Below are positions 36,588 through 44,869 of a DNA stretch of 64,000 nt, piece by piece. Below the pieces are notes generated by a model. The model ran no database searches and was not told the DNA's origin. It saw only the letters and a list, made by a program, of their open reading frames with translations. Source of the stretch: DASQEH01 sp963765725 (GTDB lineage: Bacteria; Actinomycetota; Actinomycetes; Propionibacteriales; Nocardioidaceae). Positions within the stretch are counted from its first letter, which is position 1. Every line of letters starts with the position of its first letter. The translations under genes were made by a program, and so were the position numbers. Location: NCBI GenBank assembly GCA_963765725.1, contig CAVXXI010000003.1:1364001-1428000 (forward strand). The letters are read 5' to 3'.

Positions 36588-38909
36588 TCACCGTCGACCA
36601 GCGACGTCGCGCATCGAGGCACCCAGCTCCGTCACCAGTCTCTCGGCGTGGACTCGCGTGAACACCAGGGGTGGCCGGATCTTCAGCGTCGACCCAGCGG
36701 CCCCGGTGAGGCCGATCAGAACCCCACGTTCGCGCATTCGGTCCACCACCCGCTTGGCCATGCCGGGGTCGGGCCGGTCGTCGCCCGCGGAGCGGATGTC
36801 AGCACCGATCGCGAGGCCCCAGCCGCGGGGCGTCGACAGCCTGGGATCATCCGTCGCCAGGTCACTCAGCAGGTCCTTGAGATAGCCGCCGGTACGTTGC
36901 GCATTGGCCGTGAGACCCTCTTCGTCCACCGTGCGCAGCACGGCGAGTGCGGCGGCACAGGCAACCATGTTTCCGCCGAAGGTGCTGAAGTACTCCGTTG
37001 TGTCCATGAACTCGTCGATCAGCTCGGCGGGGCCGACGACGGCCGCGACCGGGAACCCGTTGCCCATCGGTTTGCCGAGTGTCACGAGGTCTGCTTCGAG
37101 CTGACCGGCCGCGAAGCTCCAGAGATGGTCGCCCGTGCGGCCGTAACCGGCCTGGACCTCGTCGGCGACATACAGCCCACCAGCCGCTCTGACTGCCGCG
37201 ACCGCGTCCCGTGTCCATTGGTGCGCAGGCCCCAGGATGCCGTCGCTCGTGAAGAGGCCGTCCACGAACATCGCAGCAAGCTCGGCACCGCTGTCTGCCA
37301 GCGCTGCCGCGGCGGAGGTTACGGTGCGCTCGGGCGAAGCCGGACGCTGCGGCGGATCGACGAGTCCGATGTGCGACGGCTGACCACCGGCCGGCCAGCT
37401 CTCCGGCGACATTGCGGCGGTCGCCGACGTGACGCCGTGGTAGGCGTACGCGGTGACGAGGCCGCCCGTGTGGCCGGTGGCGAAGCAGGCGATCCGCCAC
37501 GCGAGATCGTTCGCCTCGCTGCCCGAGTTCACGTACAGCACCCGGTCGAACCGGCGGTCCGGCATGGACGCCATGAGCCGCTCGGCGAGTTCCACAGGGG
37601 CCTCGTGGAGGTAGCGGCTGTTCGTGTTGAGCAGGCGGATCTGGGCTGTCACGGCTGCGGAGACCGCCGGGTGGGAGTGTCCGAGGACTGGCACGTTGTT
37701 GTAGGCGTCGATGTACGTGGCACCGTCCGCCCCGTACAGCTCGACTCCCTTGCCGGCGACGAGGTGGACCGGGCGCTGGTAGCTCAACGACAGCGGACCG
37801 AGAGTACGGTCGCGGGCATCCTTCAGGTCGGAGGTCGCTCGCCGTGTGTACGGAGGGCGCTCGACTGCCCGAGCGAAACGGGCCGTCACCCGGTCGACGC
37901 CCTCGGAGCGTAGCTCCTGCAGGAATGCCCATGCGCCGGGCGACATCTCGGGCGGCAAACCGTGCTGTCGTTGAAGCCATGCCGGGATGACCAGTGCCGC
38001 AGCACAGCGTCCCGCCACGAGGTCGGCGAGCAGTCCGATCTCGTCTGCTGCCAACGGCGTGACCGACGCATAGCCGGCGATCATCGACTCGGCCAGTGTC
38101 AGGCACTCGGCTCGTCCGTCGATGACGTCGGCGATCGCTACCGCGAGATCGCACACGAGAGGCGTGTGCGTCAGATCGCCGAAGTCGGTGATGCCGCTGA
38201 TCCCGTGTCGATCGTCGACGAGGACGTTCCCTCGACTCAAGTCGTTGTGAACGACCTGGGCGCGAAGACCCGGGAGGGACGGCGTCACTCGCTGCTCGTG
38301 CTGCGAGATCACGTCGAGCACCACCCGGCGGGGCTCCTCGTCGAGAGCCTGCGCCCAGTCCCTGAGCTCCGGCAGTCGCTTGATGTCCCAAGCGATGCGG
38401 TAGCCCGCGGCCGGGTGGAAGAAGCCGCGAAGGGCGCGTCCGAGTGAGGCGGCGGTTCGCCCCCACACGAACAGATCCCCGTCGTCGAGCTCCTCGCGGC
38501 GCGGGTGGTGTCCTTCGAGGAACGTCATCAAGCGCAGCAGGCAACGACGGCCGGTCGCGTCGGTGGTCGTCGTCCACTCCGCGCCCGCCCGCGTGAGGAC
38601 GACGTCGGAGATGGGCAGATCGGGAGCGACCCGGCGGATGTGGCGTGCCGCGGCCGTCTGGAAGTCCACCACCTCGGCCGAGTCCGCAGGATTCTGGATC
38701 TTGAGCACATAGGTCGACCCGGAGGGGGCGTCGACTCGGAAGTTCAGGTCACGCTCGCCGTGGAGTGGGCTCAACGCACCTCGCACGTCCCAGCTCCGCG
38801 CCAAGTTGTCCTCGATGTCGCTGACGTCGAGCACGGGAGCGGCCTCGGTCAGCGGGTCCGCCGGATCGGTGGTCACGGCCACCATTGTGCCGGTGGCGGA
38901 TCGAGCCAC
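36588..38909 (-). CDS. Phosphotransferase-class III aminotransferase fusion
   Basis: 773-residue two-domain enzyme. Residues about 30-330 are an APH/ChoK-type kinase: VVHNDLSRGNVL with catalytic D223, then ITDFGD. Residues about 370-770 are a class III PLP enzyme: YVNSGSEANDLAWR, ADEVQAGYGRTG and the PLP lysine K613 in TLGKPMGNG. The same two activities are separate in animals: hydroxylysine kinase and the related phospholyases for phosphohydroxylysine or phosphoethanolamine. A kinase that makes a phospho-amino compound and a lyase that removes the phosphate is the likely pair. GTG 38909 is the longest start; ATG 38885 is possible. Confidence 0.88.
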   Translation of the reverse strand: MARSATGTMVAVTTDPADPLTEAAPVLDVSDIEDNLARSWDVRGALSPLHGERDLNFRVDAPSGSTYVLKIQNPADSAEVVDFQTAAARHIRRVAPDLPISDVVLTRAGAEWTTTTDATGRRCLLRLMTFLEGHHPRREELDDGDLFVWGRTAASLGRALRGFFHPAAGYRIAWDIKRLPELRDWAQALDEEPRRVVLDVISQHEQRVTPSLPGLRAQVVHNDLSRGNVLVDDRHGISGITDFGDLTHTPLVCDLAVAIADVIDGRAECLTLAESMIAGYASVTPLAADEIGLLADLVAGRCAAALVIPAWLQRQHGLPPEMSPGAWAFLQELRSEGVDRVTARFARAVERPPYTRRATSDLKDARDRTLGPLSLSYQRPVHLVAGKGVELYGADGATYIDAYNNVPVLGHSHPAVSAAVTAQIRLLNTNSRYLHEAPVELAERLMASMPDRRFDRVLYVNSGSEANDLAWRIACFATGHTGGLVTAYAYHGVTSATAAMSPESWPAGGQPSHIGLVDPPQRPASPERTVTSAAAALADSGAELAAMFVDGLFTSDGILGPAHQWTRDAVAAVRAAGGLYVADEVQAGYGRTGDHLWSFAAGQLEADLVTLGKPMGNGFPVAAVVGPAELIDEFMDTTEYFSTFGGNMVACAAALAVLRTVDEEGLTANAQRTGGYLKDLLSDLATDDPRLSTPRGWGLAIGADIRSAGDDRPDPGMAKRVVDRMRERGVLIGLTGAAGSTLKIRPPLVFTRVHAERLVTELGASMRDVAGRR

Positions 38910-39287
38910 TGCTACGGCTGCCCGGACCGCCCGTCACCATCGGACGAAAGGTCGGCCGCTCCGTGTCAGCGAGCGCGTCTGTCGTTTCGTCGGCGGGGGA
39001 GCGGTCGAGCCGCGGGCGACGAAGGTTCCGCGCCGTCGGCGCCGTGCCGTGCGGGTGGCGACCCCGTCCTGCCGCGGCTTGGAGCCCGGGAGCAGTCCGC
39101 TTGTGCGGCGCTCCTGGCTCTCACCGCTCGGGCATTCGGGTCGGGGCCATCATGGCAACGGTCGGGGTGGATGCTGGTCTGGCTGGCCGCGCATGAAACC
39201 ATCTCGGGCTGAGCGTTGTCGTCGGCCCGGCCGCCGCAATAGAGCCGCGAGAAGCCGTCCGAGTACTCGGGAGGAGCACGTGGGGCG
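38910..39287. other. 378-bp intergenic stretch
   Basis: No gene supported. Several overlapping open frames exist on both strands, as expected at this GC content, but none has a credible start or family pattern. The last 30 bases contain the ggaggag site for the next gene. Confidence 0.5.
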
Positions 39288-39941
39288 ATGATCGAACTCG
39301 TCATCTTCGACTGTGACGGTGTCTTGGTCGACAGCGAGCCGATTTCGGCTCGGGTCGGCGCGGCGGTGCTCGCTGACCTCGGCTGGAATGTCAGCCCCGA
39401 AGAGCTGATCCGCCGATTTGCCGGCTGTACCGAGGAGTACTGGCGAGACAGCGTCGAGTCCGCGCTTGGCCGGCCCCTCGATGACGGCTGGGAGGCGCCA
39501 TACCAGTCCTGGTACCGGGACGCGTTCGAGGCCGAGTTGCGGGCAGTGCCTGGTGTGGTCGATGTCCTGCAATCGCTGACTGTGCCGTTCTGCGTGGCCT
39601 CGAACGGGTCACATGAGAAGATCCGCGCAAATCTGAGGAGGGTGGGCCTGGAAGAGGCGTTCGAGGGCCGGTTCTTCAGCGCTCAGGACGTGCGACAGGG
39701 CAAGCCGGCCCCCGACCTCTTCCTGCACGCAGCTCGCACCATGGGTGTGGCCCCCGGGCGTTGTGCGGTGATCGAGGACTCGCCCACGGGTTTGGCGGCG
39801 GCACGCGCAGCCGGCATGCAGTGCTTCGCCTATGCGGCCGGCCTGATCACCGTGGACCGACTCATCGGGCCGAGCACCACAGTCTTCGATGACATGAACC
39901 AGCTCCCAGAGCTCATCGGCTCGCTCGTCGACGGCGACTGA
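39288..39941 (+). CDS. HAD-superfamily phosphatase (beta-phosphoglucomutase-like)
   Basis: 217 residues. Motif I FDCDGVLVDSEP holds the nucleophile Asp and the acid/base Asp; motif II is VASNGS, motif III the Lys in RQGKPAPDLF and motif IV VIEDSPTGLAAA. The helical cap lies at about 20-85. Closest in style to the beta-phosphoglucomutase/6-phosphogluconate phosphatase branch; substrate unknown. ATG 39288 follows gggaggag at good spacing. Confidence 0.92.
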   Translation: MIELVIFDCDGVLVDSEPISARVGAAVLADLGWNVSPEELIRRFAGCTEEYWRDSVESALGRPLDDGWEAPYQSWYRDAFEAELRAVPGVVDVLQSLTVPFCVASNGSHEKIRANLRRVGLEEAFEGRFFSAQDVRQGKPAPDLFLHAARTMGVAPGRCAVIEDSPTGLAAARAAGMQCFAYAAGLITVDRLIGPSTTVFDDMNQLPELIGSLVDGD

Positions 39942-39960
39942 CATCGGTCCCGAGGCGTGC

Positions 39961-40005
39961 CACGATGTCCCGAGTCACCTGTCAACGGTGTCTCGAGACA
40001 TCACA
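39961..40005. repeat. Possible orphan IS481-type element end
   Basis: The segment contains CGATGTCCCGAGT, CTGTCAACG and a perfect 12-bp palindrome TGTCTCGAGACA (39989-40000) followed by TCACA. This closely resembles the paired binding motifs I recall at the ends of IS481-family elements. A weaker, similar run occurs near 40130-40155. No transposase is present. The rest of 39942-40487 contains no supported gene. Confidence 0.4.
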
Positions 40006-40487
40006 TGGTGTGCCCGACGGGAAGGAACTCGGGCCTCCGGGGACTGGTGGTGCCAACACACAACCGAGCCCGGAATCGGTGGCGATGGCGCCCCCAGCCG
40101 CACATCTTGAGCCAAGACCTACACCCGAAATGTCGCGGACTGTCAATGGTCTCGGGTCGCGGTTCATCTCCTCACCGAAGGAGCGACTGATGGGCGCGGG
40201 CGAGCGGAATGTCGAGCGAGTCGGGCAGGTATCCCCCGAGCCACGCTGAGGGAGGAGGTGTGCGCCCTGTTCGATGAGGCCGCATTGTTGAGCATGGCCG
40301 GTCAGGGGACAAGAAGCGTGGCGACCAGGCGGGAGCGCCCACATGGTCGACATCCAGATCGCTCCCGGCACATGCGCGCAACTCGGAGGAGCGGACCGGC
40401 TCGATGACGGCGCTGAGGATGCTCGGCAAAGTCTTCAACCGATGGTGGTGCCGCCGGCCCACCGTACGACGGTAATGCTGGAGCGGA

Positions 40488-41624
40488 TCAGGCTGGGGTG
40501 GGTTGGGCGCCGAACGCAGGCGTCGACGGCTCGGCCGTGTCGTCCGCCGGCTCGATGCGCGCTGAGAGCTCTCGACGGGGCACGTGCCGCTCGGGCCGGG
40601 ACGCTGCGGTGGCCTTTCCAGGTGCGGTGCTCAGGATGCTGCGGGCCTGCTTGTCCACGAGTCCGGTGAGCAGTTGTTGAGCCAGGCCGAAGCCGAAGGC
40701 GTATCCCAGGATCTGCGCCTGCGAGTCCAGGTTGGAAAAGCCGGGGATGAAGTCCCCGCGGATGGCGATCAGCGCCCCGGTTGCACTGACGGCGCCTATT
40801 GGCAGCTTGAGCAGTGCGAGCGCCTGCGGGACGTTGTACGGCGAGGCCGTGCCATGCATGTTCTTGATCGCCAGGATGGCGGCCAGGAGCCCTCCGAGCG
40901 ACCCGAGCAGGACCACCGTGATGACGTCGTGACCCGAGGGCGCCGAGGCTCCGGAGGCGCATACCAGCCCCTTCGTCCCGGAGAAGCAGAAGGGCACGTC
41001 CGTCGGGTTCCGGTAGACGTAGGCGACGAAGGCCAGGAGCAGCAACGACATGGCGCCGGCTCCGCCGAGGACAGTGTTGCGGAAGTTGCGCAGTCGGGCG
41101 TACTCCGCGTCCGAGGCGCCGAACCCGATCTCCACAGCCTTCGCCAGCCTGGCGGGGCGGCCCTGGTCCGTGGGGGAACCGTCCAGGAGCTGAAGTGCCG
41201 CTATCCGGCGGGGGTCGTCACGGTCCAGCCCCGCCTCGACCCTAGCGACGGCCTCGGGAATTTCGGCCTCGATGTCATGGGGACCGTAGAGACCGACGAT
41301 CATCGACTCGGCGGCGTGCAGATTCTGGTAGGCCGCGTCGACCAGCGTTCCGCGCCACCAATTGCTCAGTCCTCCGGGGACCGGGTCGCGGCGCAGAGTC
41401 GCCTTGCGGGCGGCGTCCAGTCGCCGTCGGACGCCGGACTCGAGGGCCTGCTGCGCTGGCGTCCAACTCGAGGTCGAGACACGCAGCTCGTCCAGCTTGG
41501 TCTCCATCACGTCTGCGGCGACGTTCACGTCCTGAGCCCACACACGCTTGCAGGCCCTCGGTTCAGCGTCCTTCTCGGGGAACACGACACACTCCCTACT
41601 GACCTCGGCTCGGGCTACCTCCAT
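40488..41624 (-). CDS. Membrane protein of unknown function
   Basis: 378 residues. The N-terminal 175 residues are soluble and helical (TPAQQALESGVRRRLDAARKA; AYQNLHAAESMIVGLY). Then come about four membrane helices (GGAGAMSLLLLAFVAYVY; VITVVLLGSLGGLLAAILAI; LKLPIGAVSATGALIAI; ILGYAFGFGLAQQLLTGLV). A disordered tail ends PAFGAQPTPA. The pattern KLPxGAxSAxxG, FIPGFSxLDxQAQILGYAxxFGxAQQ resembles uncharacterised bacterial membrane proteins. ATG 41624 lacks a clear ribosome-binding site; a GTG near 41588 or ATG 41507 may be the true start. Confidence 0.7.
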   Translation of the reverse strand: MEVARAEVSRECVVFPEKDAEPRACKRVWAQDVNVAADVMETKLDELRVSTSSWTPAQQALESGVRRRLDAARKATLRRDPVPGGLSNWWRGTLVDAAYQNLHAAESMIVGLYGPHDIEAEIPEAVARVEAGLDRDDPRRIAALQLLDGSPTDQGRPARLAKAVEIGFGASDAEYARLRNFRNTVLGGAGAMSLLLLAFVAYVYRNPTDVPFCFSGTKGLVCASGASAPSGHDVITVVLLGSLGGLLAAILAIKNMHGTASPYNVPQALALLKLPIGAVSATGALIAIRGDFIPGFSNLDSQAQILGYAFGFGLAQQLLTGLVDKQARSILSTAPGKATAASRPERHVPRRELSARIEPADDTAEPSTPAFGAQPTPA

Positions 41625-42121
41625 TGACCATGAGCCCGGACCACACTTTTCGATACACCGTTTGACAGGGAATCGTCGATGAACCCGCTCAGCGGGTCGC
41701 TGCAGATGCCTCGCGCTCCAGGGATGGAATCAACTCGGCAAAAGGCTGACCATAGTAAGTCCACGCTCGGCACAGCCCGCCCGGCGCTCTCATGGCGATC
41801 CGCAGCGTCAAAGGCTCCCTCAGCCGGCTGACCCAAGCCTTGGTGCGCAAAGCGCAAACCATCCCGGAACACCGCGCCCTAGCCTCGATACTTCGTCCGC
41901 CCGCTGTCGAAGCCACACAGCCCAGGTGACCAGGGCAGCGGCGATCGGACCAGGTCTGCGATGACGCAGAGCCGAACTAGTGGTGAGGTCTCAGCACGGG
42001 CGAACGCAGACTAGGCTCCAGGGCCGTCTCGGGCATGCTTCTGGCTGGCTGAAGCCGTCCTGTTCGCATGGAGCGGGGCCCGATCGGCGTAGGGCCGCCG
42101 CGGTCGTGTGAAGATCGCTTC
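41625..42121. other. 497-bp intergenic stretch
   Basis: Nothing firmly coding. On the minus strand a 75-codon frame (41689-41916) reads LREPLTLRIAMRAPGGLCRAWTYYGQPF, with protein-like composition but no ribosome-binding site or recognised family, so it may be a fragment. The AT-richer part at 41640-41700 may carry the promoter of the leftward membrane-protein gene. Confidence 0.45.
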
Positions 42122-43030
42122 ATGATCGAAGTCGACCTTCCGGACGCGGAGCAGGTTCCGGAACTGGTGCGATCCTTCGCCGCGTGTATAGCGTCGGTGA
42201 CCGAGACGCCGATCCTCGTCGTTCCGCTGCCGCGCGCCGACTTGCCAGGGGCGATAGCTCACTGGCGCAGCTGGCTCGCTGGTCGAGGCGTGGGTCTGGT
42301 GCCGATCGCGAAGCCTGCGCTGTTCAACTGGCCGGGTTACTGGCTGGCGGTGATCGGCGACACCGGCTCGGCGCGGGGTGCAGGTGACGGCATGGGTGTC
42401 GTGATGTTCGGCACCCCCTCGGGAGTGGTGCTGAGCCCACAGGACCCCGCACTGTTGGGAACAGCGGCGGCCGACTTGCCGGTGCGCGAAGGTTACGTGC
42501 TGGGTGCACTGGATCCCGCGTTCGTCGCTCCTGGTTCGCCGCTGCCGCCGTTGCGTGGAAGGGTCGAGGCAATAGCGCTGGCGGAGCGGGCCACGGACCC
42601 CATGCGCGAGGTGGACCACGCGCAGGCCTTGGCTGGTCGAGGGCTGGACGGCGACCGGTACGCCGCCAAGGCAGGGACCTTCACGCCGACCAACGACACC
42701 GTGCGCGGCTACGACCTCACCCTCATCGACGCCGGGGTCCTCGACGACCTCTCATTGCCGAACGGCACGAGACTCGGCTACACAGAGGCCCGCCGCAACA
42801 TCGTCACTCGTGGAATCGACCTGAACGCCCTAGTCGGACGACGATTCCGGGTGGGCGAGGTGGAGTGCGTGGGCCAGCGTCTGTGCGAACCATGCTCACA
42901 CCTCGAACAGCTCACCACCAAAGGCGCACTCCGCCAGCTGATCCACCGAGGCGGCCTGCGCGCCGACATTCTCACCGACGGGCACATCACCACCGGAGCC
43001 GTCATCGAAACCATCGACTCGATGTACTGA
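42122..43030 (+). CDS. MOSC-domain protein with N-terminal extension
   Basis: 302 residues. The first 140 form an unassigned domain (IEVDLPDAEQVPELVRSFAACIASV; WPGYWLAVIGD). The second half is a MOSC domain: GRGLDGDRYAAKAGTF, EARRNIVTRGIDLNALVGRRFRVGE and CVGQRLCEPCSHLE with the conserved Cys that binds sulfur in MOSC proteins. MOSC domains act in molybdenum-cofactor sulfur transfer and related chemistry. ATG 42122 is preferred over 42068 because family similarity begins there. Confidence 0.85.
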   Translation: MIEVDLPDAEQVPELVRSFAACIASVTETPILVVPLPRADLPGAIAHWRSWLAGRGVGLVPIAKPALFNWPGYWLAVIGDTGSARGAGDGMGVVMFGTPSGVVLSPQDPALLGTAAADLPVREGYVLGALDPAFVAPGSPLPPLRGRVEAIALAERATDPMREVDHAQALAGRGLDGDRYAAKAGTFTPTNDTVRGYDLTLIDAGVLDDLSLPNGTRLGYTEARRNIVTRGIDLNALVGRRFRVGEVECVGQRLCEPCSHLEQLTTKGALRQLIHRGGLRADILTDGHITTGAVIETIDSMY

Positions 43031-43054
43031 CCACACAAGGCGAGCGTTCGCCTG

Positions 43055-43326
43055 GTGACAGGAACTGAACTCGGCGGTCTGAGGCCGCAAGAGCTCAGAC
43101 ACACAGCGGCCAGCCTGGCCATCAGCGCGGGTGGGAAACGTCAAGGCAGTTCAGCGGATGCTCGGGCACAAGTCAGCAGCCGTGACGCTGGATGCGTATG
43201 CCGTTCGACGACGACCTGTCCGCGGTGGGCGCACAGCTCGACGCTGCAACACGAAAACGCGATGTGCCCGAGATACGCCCTCAAGCTACTGTCACGCCCA
43301 TCACGGTGCGTGAAACAACGCTCTGA
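43055..43326 (+). pseudogene. Second integrase C-terminal remnant, next to tRNA-Arg
   Basis: The pieces LRPQELRHTAASLAISAG, NVKAVQRMLGHKSAAVTLDAYA and DDDLSAVGAQLDAA form the C-terminal catalytic part of a tyrosine recombinase, with box II Arg, the GH His and the Tyr retained. They lie in three frames broken near 43130 and 43200, and everything N-terminal is gone. It ends at TGA 43324-43326, 17 bases before the 3' end of tRNA-Arg, the same layout as at tRNA-Lys. Confidence 0.8.
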
Positions 43327-43343
43327 CCTACGGTTTCACTGGG

Positions 43344-43417
43344 TGCGCCCGGCAGGATTCGAACCTGCGACCGGCGGATTAGAAGTCCGCTGCTCTATCC
43401 AGCTGAGCTACGAGCGC
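43344..43417 (-). tRNA. tRNA-Arg (TCT)
   Basis: On the minus strand: acceptor GCGCTCG/CGGGCGC (with a G-U pair), D arm GCTC-AGCTGGATA-GAGC, anticodon stem GCGGA/TCCGC around loop CTTCTAA (anticodon TCT), T arm GCAGG-TTCGAAT-CCTGC, discriminator A. CCA is not encoded. An integrase remnant abuts its 3' end. Confidence 0.95.
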
Positions 43418-43558
43418 GGGGGGGACACCCCGCACGGAGTCTACTGACGCGTACTCTCCGGAGACGTGTAACGCCTGCCCCTCGCGCCACTCGTCCAGGA
43501 AGCTTTCGACGACGGCTGAGCCGCAACCGGGCCGGCGCTGCCCGAGTACCCTCGACCC

Positions 43559-44785
43559 GTGACGACCTCGACGCTGCCCGCCCCCGGCAGACTGTCGAGC
43601 GCCACACCTGCGAAGCCGGGTAGAGGGCAGCGAGCGGCGCGGATACTGACCGTCGCCGTCTTCGTGGCCCTGGCGGCGTGGTGCGGCTGGCTCCTGTACT
43701 CGGATCTGGACGCGGTGATCGGGCGACGGGCATTCGTCTATGCGGTGCTCTTCGCGTTCGCACCGGTCGTGCCCATGGTTGCCGTCTTCGTCTGGCTGGA
43801 CCGGCTGCGCCCTGAACCCACCCGGCTGCTCCTTGCCGCGCTGACCTGGGGCGGGCTCATCGCCACCTACGTGTCGCTGCGGCTCAACGGCTGGCTCGCG
43901 GCCGACCTGGGCGACCGGTTCGGTGCGAGCGCCCGCAGCGCCGTGTTCGTGGCGCCGTGGGTCGAGGAGGCGTGCAAGGCGACGATCATCTTCGCGGTCG
44001 CCTGGTGGCGCCGACACGATTTCAACGGTGTCATCGCAGGCGTCGTGTATGCGGGGCTGACCGGCATCGGCTTCGCCTTCACGGAGAACATCGTCTACTA
44101 CGGACAGATCTTCCAGCACGTCCACGACCTCGGTAACGACAACGGCGCGGCGATGGGCGCCGTCCAGAGTCTCTTCCTCTGGAGGGGAGTCGCTGCTCCG
44201 TTCATCCACCCGATGTTCACGATGATGACCGGCATCGGCATCGGTCTGGCCGTCCGGTACCGCAACGTCGGTGTGCGAGTGGTGGCGCCCGTAGTGGGCT
44301 ACTGCACGGCAGTCCTCCTGCACATGGGCTATAACACGGCAGCATCCTTCGCCGTAGGCCGCGCGCTGGTGGGGGTTTATGTCGGGATGCTCGTCCCCAC
44401 CTTGCTCCTCGTCTCGACGATCGTTGCCTGGGCAGCTCGCCACCAGCGTCGGGTGCTCGCCGCCCGGCTTCAGGACTACACCGTGTACGGGTGGCTCAAG
44501 CCCGCTCAGATCCCGTACCTGGTCGCCCGGACGGAGCGCGCCGCGTTCCGCCGGCAGGCGAAGGCGTTGGGGCGACCGGAGCTCGAACGGGTGCGGAGCC
44601 TCCAGCGAGCGGGAGTCGACCTCGGGACCCTGCGCGACCGGATGGTGCGCGGCGTCGCCAGCGACGACGAGCTCGATCGGGAGGCGCGGCTCATCTGCGA
44701 GGTACGCGACCAGCTGGGGAGAGTCGTCCTGCCGGCAGGGCTTGCGGGCAACGCGGATCTGGTGTCACCTCGCTCGAGCTGGTGA
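43559..44785 (+). CDS. PrsW-family intramembrane metalloprotease
   Basis: 408 residues with about eight membrane helices. The three PrsW motifs are present: VEEACKATII (EExxK), GFAFTENIVYY (FxxxE) and HPMFTMMTG (His), plus a later His in LLHMGYN. B. subtilis PrsW cuts an anti-sigma factor; the target here is unknown. A soluble C-terminal region of about 110 residues (YTVYGWLKPAQIPYLVARTERAA) is longer than in PrsW itself. GTG 43559 is the start. Confidence 0.9.
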   Translation: MTTSTLPAPGRLSSATPAKPGRGQRAARILTVAVFVALAAWCGWLLYSDLDAVIGRRAFVYAVLFAFAPVVPMVAVFVWLDRLRPEPTRLLLAALTWGGLIATYVSLRLNGWLAADLGDRFGASARSAVFVAPWVEEACKATIIFAVAWWRRHDFNGVIAGVVYAGLTGIGFAFTENIVYYGQIFQHVHDLGNDNGAAMGAVQSLFLWRGVAAPFIHPMFTMMTGIGIGLAVRYRNVGVRVVAPVVGYCTAVLLHMGYNTAASFAVGRALVGVYVGMLVPTLLLVSTIVAWAARHQRRVLAARLQDYTVYGWLKPAQIPYLVARTERAAFRRQAKALGRPELERVRSLQRAGVDLGTLRDRMVRGVASDDELDREARLICEVRDQLGRVVLPAGLAGNADLVSPRSSW

Positions 44786-44869
44786 CGGGCGTGGGAGCAG
44801 CGGGAGGTGGCTGGCCCTACACTTCGACCACTGACGGTCAATCTGGGTGATCCCGGACAGGAGGTGCGG

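Noticed and set aside
38885..39196. Possible gene upstream of the HAD phosphatase
   Set aside because: Several overlapping Arg/Ala-rich frames exist, but none has a ribosome-binding site or credible protein features.
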